A stretch of DNA of 19,842 nt from Chloroflexota bacterium (GTDB lineage Bacteria; Chloroflexota; Anaerolineae; Promineifilales; Promineifilaceae), in assembly GCA_024223125.1 (NCBI GenBank), contig JAAEOP010000306.1, forward strand, positions 1 through 19,842. Reading direction: 5' to 3'. The notes beneath the pieces are model-generated. The model saw only the letters and a list, made by a program, of their open reading frames with translations. It made no database searches and was not told the DNA's origin. The stretch's first letter is position 1; each line of letters opens with the position of its first letter. This document shows, piece after piece, positions 17,792 through 19,842 of this stretch. The translations under genes were made by a program, and so were the position numbers.

Positions 17792-18841
17792 TTGGTAAAT
17801 AACCTGGGAGATTGGGACAACTTGTTGCTTGCGTATCGCCTTGCCAGTAAAGGGAAACGAGGCAAACCGGATGTGGCCGCGTTTGAGCATCATCTGGAAG
17901 ATAATCTGTGGCAGTTGGCGCAGGAACTGCAACAACAAACATACCGACCCGGTGCGTATCACAGCTTTTTCATTCACGACCCAAAGCGCCGCCTGATTAG
18001 CGCCGCACCGTTTCGGGACCGGGTGGTGCATCATGCGCTGTGTAATTTGATCGAACCGCCGTTTGAGCGCAGCTTTATCGCCGACAGTTACGCCAACCGT
18101 CTGGGCAAAGGGACACACGCGGCGCGTATTCGCTGCCAACAGTTTGCACGCCGCTTTCGTTATGTGTTGCCATGTGATGCCCGTCAATTTTTCCCCAGCG
18201 TAGATCATGCCATTCTGCGGCGCTTGTTGGCGCGCAAGATTGACGACGGGCGGTTGTTGTGGATGATTGAGTTGATTTTGGATGGCGGCAAAGCGGTGTT
18301 GAAAGCGGAATATGAGATGGTGTATTTTCCAGAAGATGATCTTTTTGCTGTGAACCGACCGCGCGGTCTGCCCATTGGCAACCTGACCAGCCAGTTTTGG
18401 GCCAATGTGTACCTGAATCCGTTTGACCATTTTGTGAAACGTCAATTGGGTTGCCAAGGATATGTGCGTTATGTGGATGATTTTTTGTTGTTTGCCGATG
18501 AAAAGGAGACGCTGTGGGCATGGAAAGAGGCGATTGTGACCCGACTGGCAGATTTACGGTTGACCATTCATCCTGGCGCGCAGCCGCGACCAGTGACAGA
18601 AGGGATTCCCTTTTTGGGCTTTCACATTTTTCCAAATCGGGTGCGGTTGAAGCAGCGTAATGGGATGCAGTATCAGCGCAAATTTCGGCAGATGTTGGCC
18701 CAATATGCAGATGGGGAGATTGAGCTAGACGAGGTAACGGCTTCGGTGCGCGGTTGGGTCAATCATGCGCGTTGGGGAAATACGGTGGGGTTGCGGAAGG
18801 GGATTCTGACGGCGAGATTGGTTCAAGCTCCCAAATCTTAG
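17792..18841 (+). CDS. DGR-type reverse transcriptase
   Basis: A reverse transcriptase of a diversity-generating retroelement, 349 aa. It copies the TR transcript with errors at adenines so that cDNA can replace VR. Motifs in order: NLLLAYRLASKGKRG at the N-terminus, RPGAYHSFFIHDPKRRLIS, PFRDRVVHHAL (73-83), LPCDARQFFPSVDH with catalytic Asp129, the DGR-diagnostic GLPIGNLTSQ (192-201, SQ in place of the usual QG), catalytic YVRYVDDFLLF (Asp229/230), and GIPFLGFHIFP with the thumb after it. The start is TTG 17792 with GAGG at 17779-17782; an ATG at 17785 leads to a 5-codon dead end. It is convergent with TR, avd and the target gene, so it must use its own promoter. Confidence 0.95.
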   Translation: MVNNLGDWDNLLLAYRLASKGKRGKPDVAAFEHHLEDNLWQLAQELQQQTYRPGAYHSFFIHDPKRRLISAAPFRDRVVHHALCNLIEPPFERSFIADSYANRLGKGTHAARIRCQQFARRFRYVLPCDARQFFPSVDHAILRRLLARKIDDGRLLWMIELILDGGKAVLKAEYEMVYFPEDDLFAVNRPRGLPIGNLTSQFWANVYLNPFDHFVKRQLGCQGYVRYVDDFLLFADEKETLWAWKEAIVTRLADLRLTIHPGAQPRPVTEGIPFLGFHIFPNRVRLKQRNGMQYQRKFRQMLAQYADGEIELDEVTASVRGWVNHARWGNTVGLRKGILTARLVQAPKS

Positions 18842-18843
18842 AT

Positions 18844-18879
18844 GGCCGCGCCGCAGGGACGAACCGAGGCGACGCGGCC
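18844..18879. terminator. GC-rich stem-loop after the RT gene
   Basis: GGCCGCGCCGC (18844-18854) and GCGACGCGGCC (18869-18879) form an 11-bp stem with a 14-nt loop. On the plus strand one pair is a C-A mismatch and GTTGTTATTT follows. On the minus strand that pair becomes a permitted G-U. It could terminate RT transcription or form the 3' end of the minus-strand TR RNA. Confidence 0.5.
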
Positions 18880-18953
18880 GTTGTTATTTGCCCGGCCCGC
18901 ATGACAGAATCATGACAGGCGCGGCCAGGACAAAACCCCGCCATTTCTCTCGC

Positions 18954-18980
18954 CGCGGCGCGGAAGACGTATCCGCCGCG
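18954..18980. other. GC-rich hairpin immediately downstream of TR (minus strand)
   Basis: CGCGGCGCGGA (18954-18964) pairs with TCCGCCGCG (18972-18980), leaving a 2-nt bulge and a 7-nt loop. In minus-strand RNA it lies about 24 nt after the end of TR homology. It may be part of the structured TR RNA that supports cDNA priming, or an ordinary terminator stem without a T-tract. Confidence 0.45.
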
Positions 18981-19003
18981 CATTTCTGGCCGGGACACCC
19001 GTT

Positions 19004-19095
19004 TGAGAAGTGTGGACACCACCACCCGCACACCGTTGTTGTCGTTGAAGTTGTTGTGCGGATTGTTCCTGTTGCGCGCGGAACACCGGTGTCTG
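19004..19095 (-). repeat. DGR template repeat (TR)
   Basis: This region is homologous to 19713-19804. Read on the minus strand, it is rich in AAC/AAT codons in the frame that matches VR: CSARNRNNPHNNFNDNNGV and then RVVVST. Over 19004-19092, 15 of 24 adenines (minus strand) differ in VR, against 2 of 65 other bases. A 17-bp block (19014-19030) is identical in both repeats. TR lies between avd and the RT gene, 24 nt downstream of a long stem-loop. It is not itself a protein gene; it serves as the RNA template for mutagenic cDNA synthesis. Confidence 0.93.
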
Positions 19096-19119
19096 GGTTT
19101 TGCCCCACTGCCAATAAGC

Positions 19120-19158
19120 AGTTGTCAAACATCAAACCGAACTTAATGCCTGACAACT
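19120..19158 (-). ncRNA. stem-loop in the TR RNA leader, between avd and TR
   Basis: Arms 19146-19158 and 19120-19132 enclose a 13-nt loop. As minus-strand RNA, AGUUGUCAGGCAU pairs with AUGUUUGACAACU over 13 consecutive positions, two of them G-U. On the plus strand those two positions would be A-C mismatches, so the fold favours minus-strand RNA, the same orientation as TR. It starts 17 nt after the avd stop codon. A structured RNA segment upstream of TR is plausible, but no named family is recognised. Confidence 0.6.
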
Positions 19159-19175
19159 GTGTACCGGCTTCTGAA

Positions 19176-19520
19176 CTAGCGCACTGTTTTTAGCCAGCCA
19201 CCCAACAAGCGCCCAATTTCGCTGACCATACCGGCGGCGTGGCGGTATTGACCGGGCGATATCCATTGCCAGCGTTCGGCTAGACGGAGGTAGAGCCGCA
19301 CTCTGGCTAACGCTTCGTCGGCTTCGTTTAGTTTGGCGCGACGGGCGCTGCCACGCCGCAGATTAGCTTCTTCCAGTCGTTCGCGCAAGTCGAAGGCGGC
19401 GTTTAGCAGGCGTTGGGTGGCGGTGTGCCGGTGGGCGCGGGGAAAGTTGTTGCTGAGAGGCAGCAGCCAGGTAAGCAGATCAAAGGTTTTGCTGAAAATG
19501 GGCATTTCTTGTCGGGTCAT
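19176..19520 (-). CDS. avd: DGR accessory protein Avd (four-helix bundle)
   Basis: Avd forms a pentameric basic four-helix bundle that binds the RT and the TR RNA in studied DGRs. The product is 114 aa from ATG 19520, with GGAG 6 nt upstream; ATG 19523 (3-nt spacing) and TTG 19550 are less likely. Characteristic blocks are IFSKTFDLLTWLLPLSNNFPR with AHRHTATQRLLNAAFDL (helices 1-2), ADEALARVRLYLRLAERW (helix 3) and the C-terminal ISPGQYRHAAGMVSEIGRLL with GGWLKTVR (helix 4). Arg/Lys-rich surfaces suit RNA binding. It is co-directional with the target gene and TR and probably transcribed with TR. Confidence 0.9.
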   Translation of the reverse strand: MTRQEMPIFSKTFDLLTWLLPLSNNFPRAHRHTATQRLLNAAFDLRERLEEANLRRGSARRAKLNEADEALARVRLYLRLAERWQWISPGQYRHAAGMVSEIGRLLGGWLKTVR

Positions 19521-19540
19521 CATCGTCTCCGGATTGATTA

Positions 19541-19572
19541 GAGTTGCCAACTTTCTAAAAAGTTGGCAACTC
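19541..19572. other. perfect 14-bp hairpin upstream of avd
   Basis: GAGTTGCCAACTTT (19541-19554), loop CTAA and AAAGTTGGCAACTC (19559-19572). No T-tract follows on either strand within the expected distance, although AT-rich sequence lies at 19578-19592. It sits 11-12 nt upstream of the avd Shine-Dalgarno, so it may affect avd translation or act as a DNA cruciform. Confidence 0.65.
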
Positions 19573-19598
19573 TTGACTAACCAAAAAATTTTGCGATC

Positions 19599-19633
19599 CG
19601 CGCCTGCGGCGCGTTGGGGGAGGTGTCCCCCAA
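19599..19633. other. two adjacent GC-rich hairpins between target gene and avd
   Basis: CGCGCC-TGC-GGCGCG (19599-19613) directly abuts TTGGGGGA-GGTG-TCCCCCAA (19614-19633, 8-bp stem with 4-nt loop). In the minus direction they precede an A/T-rich run (19581-19592), so a terminator role for the target gene is possible. An 8-bp stem with a 4-nt loop also resembles the cruciform that stimulates retrohoming downstream of VR in the Bordetella phage DGR, though the distance here is greater. Confidence 0.5.
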
Positions 19634-19652
19634 ACCCCCTCAGAGGGCAGAG

Positions 19653-19669
19653 AGGTTGCTTTGCAACCT
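19653..19669. other. 7-bp hairpin 44 nt downstream of VR
   Basis: AGGTTGC-TTT-GCAACCT. On the minus strand it lies 30 nt after the target-gene stop codon and 44 nt after the end of VR homology. It may be a terminator stem or a retrohoming-enhancing cruciform. The gap between it and the stop contains TTCAGAG-type heptamers (19674-19697). Confidence 0.5.
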
Positions 19670-19698
19670 TTAGATCAGAGATTCAGAGTTCAGAGCGT

Positions 19699-19842
19699 TC
19701 AGCGGCCAGCGGTGAGAAATGGGGACACCACCACCCGCATACCGTAGGCGTCGTAGAAGATGGCGTGCGGAGAGTCCCAGTAGCGCGCGGAACACCGGGG
19801 GGAGTCATTCCAGTATGCGCCACCGCGTAAAACAATATCAGC
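19699..19842 (-). CDS. DGR target protein, C-terminal 47 residues (formylglycine-generating-enzyme / C-type-lectin-like fold), partial
   Basis: The gene enters from the right edge; only the C-terminus is visible. It reads ADIVLRGGAYWNDSPRCSAR, then YWDSPHAIFYDAYGM and RVVVSPFLTAGR, and stops with TGA at 19701-19699. The pattern RGGxxW...RCSAR...GxRVV is the end of the FGE-sulfatase/SUMF1 domain, the C-type-lectin-like scaffold used by many DGR variable proteins. The nine residues that differ from the TR-encoded sequence (N/R to Y, W, D, S, A, I, Y, A, Y) would form the ligand-binding surface. Cellular location and ligand cannot be judged without the N-terminus. Confidence 0.9.
   Translation of the reverse strand, partial: ADIVLRGGAYWNDSPRCSARYWDSPHAIFYDAYGMRVVVSPFLTAGR
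19713..19804 (-). repeat. DGR variable repeat (VR)
   Basis: It is homologous to TR at a constant offset of 709 nt and lies at the 3' end of the target gene, ending 11 nt before the stop codon. The differences from TR concentrate at TR adenines. The identical block 19723-19739 at its 3' end (minus strand) corresponds in position to the initiation-of-mutagenic-homology site. Next to that block the repeats differ slightly (19719, 19722, 19740), as IMH and IMH* do in other DGRs. Confidence 0.93.

Noticed and set aside
17669..18457. 262-aa open frame opposite the RT gene
   Set aside because: It is antisense to a clearly conserved RT, shows no domain features, and ends in repeat-derived residues.
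18759..19031. Minus-strand open frame starting MRVVVSTLLKRV across TR
   Set aside because: The apparent coding similarity comes from TR being a copy of the target-gene 3' end. There is no ribosome binding site, and downstream residues match nothing recognisable.
18888..19193. Plus-strand 101-aa open frame across TR
   Set aside because: Composition is dictated by the TR and GC-rich hairpins; there is no Shine-Dalgarno or family motif.
19333..19830. Plus-strand 165-aa open frame covering avd and VR
   Set aside because: It is antisense to avd and to the target gene, and its low-complexity residues follow the repeats.

Overview
The window looks like part of a Chloroflexota genome, probably Anaerolineae or a relative. 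This is inferred from gene content, from many short palindromic and heptameric interspersed repeats, and from a heavily over-represented octamer, ACGGCCGT (14 exact copies by eye). No rRNA or tRNA is present to settle the taxonomy.

Layout, left to right. (1) 1-197: a decayed tail resembling an RHS/YD-repeat core. (2) 273-2497 (+): carbamate kinase (arcC), then an integral-membrane HExxH protein with a TPR tail. (3) 2749-7880 (+): a complete BMP-family nucleoside-type ABC importer (lipoprotein, double ATPase, two permeases), with repeat elements inserted between its genes. (4) 7920-8385 (+): a HicA/HicB toxin-antitoxin pair whose toxin gene carries an in-frame ochre codon. A terminator and a histidine phosphatase follow. 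(5) 9248-9865 (+): the NADH-sensing repressor Rex, with a candidate operator on its own promoter. (6) 15604-10005 (-): an F1-only ATP synthase operon, atpA-atpG-atpD-atpC, followed after 2 nt by mreB. Its promoter, about 200 nt upstream of atpA, is overlapped by a second Rex-like operator, so the local redox repressor may control ATP synthase. (7) 17555-15864 (-): a YtcJ-like amidohydrolase whose reading frame has absorbed two different 7-bp tandem repeats.

(8) 17792-19842: a diversity-generating retroelement (DGR), the most interesting system here. It has a DGR-type reverse transcriptase (+ strand), a template repeat TR (-), an accessory protein Avd (-), and the C-terminal end of a target gene (-) carrying the variable repeat VR and running off the right edge. 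Read on the minus strand, 15 of 24 TR adenines differ in VR but only 2 of 65 other bases do, which is the adenine-mutagenesis signature. The target ends in a formylglycine-generating-enzyme/C-type-lectin-like fold whose nine diversified codons are all asparagine or arginine codons in TR.

The RT is convergent with the target-avd-TR unit rather than co-directional. Stem-loops flank TR, and some close perfectly only through G-U pairs in minus-strand RNA. Several hairpins lie between the target gene and avd.
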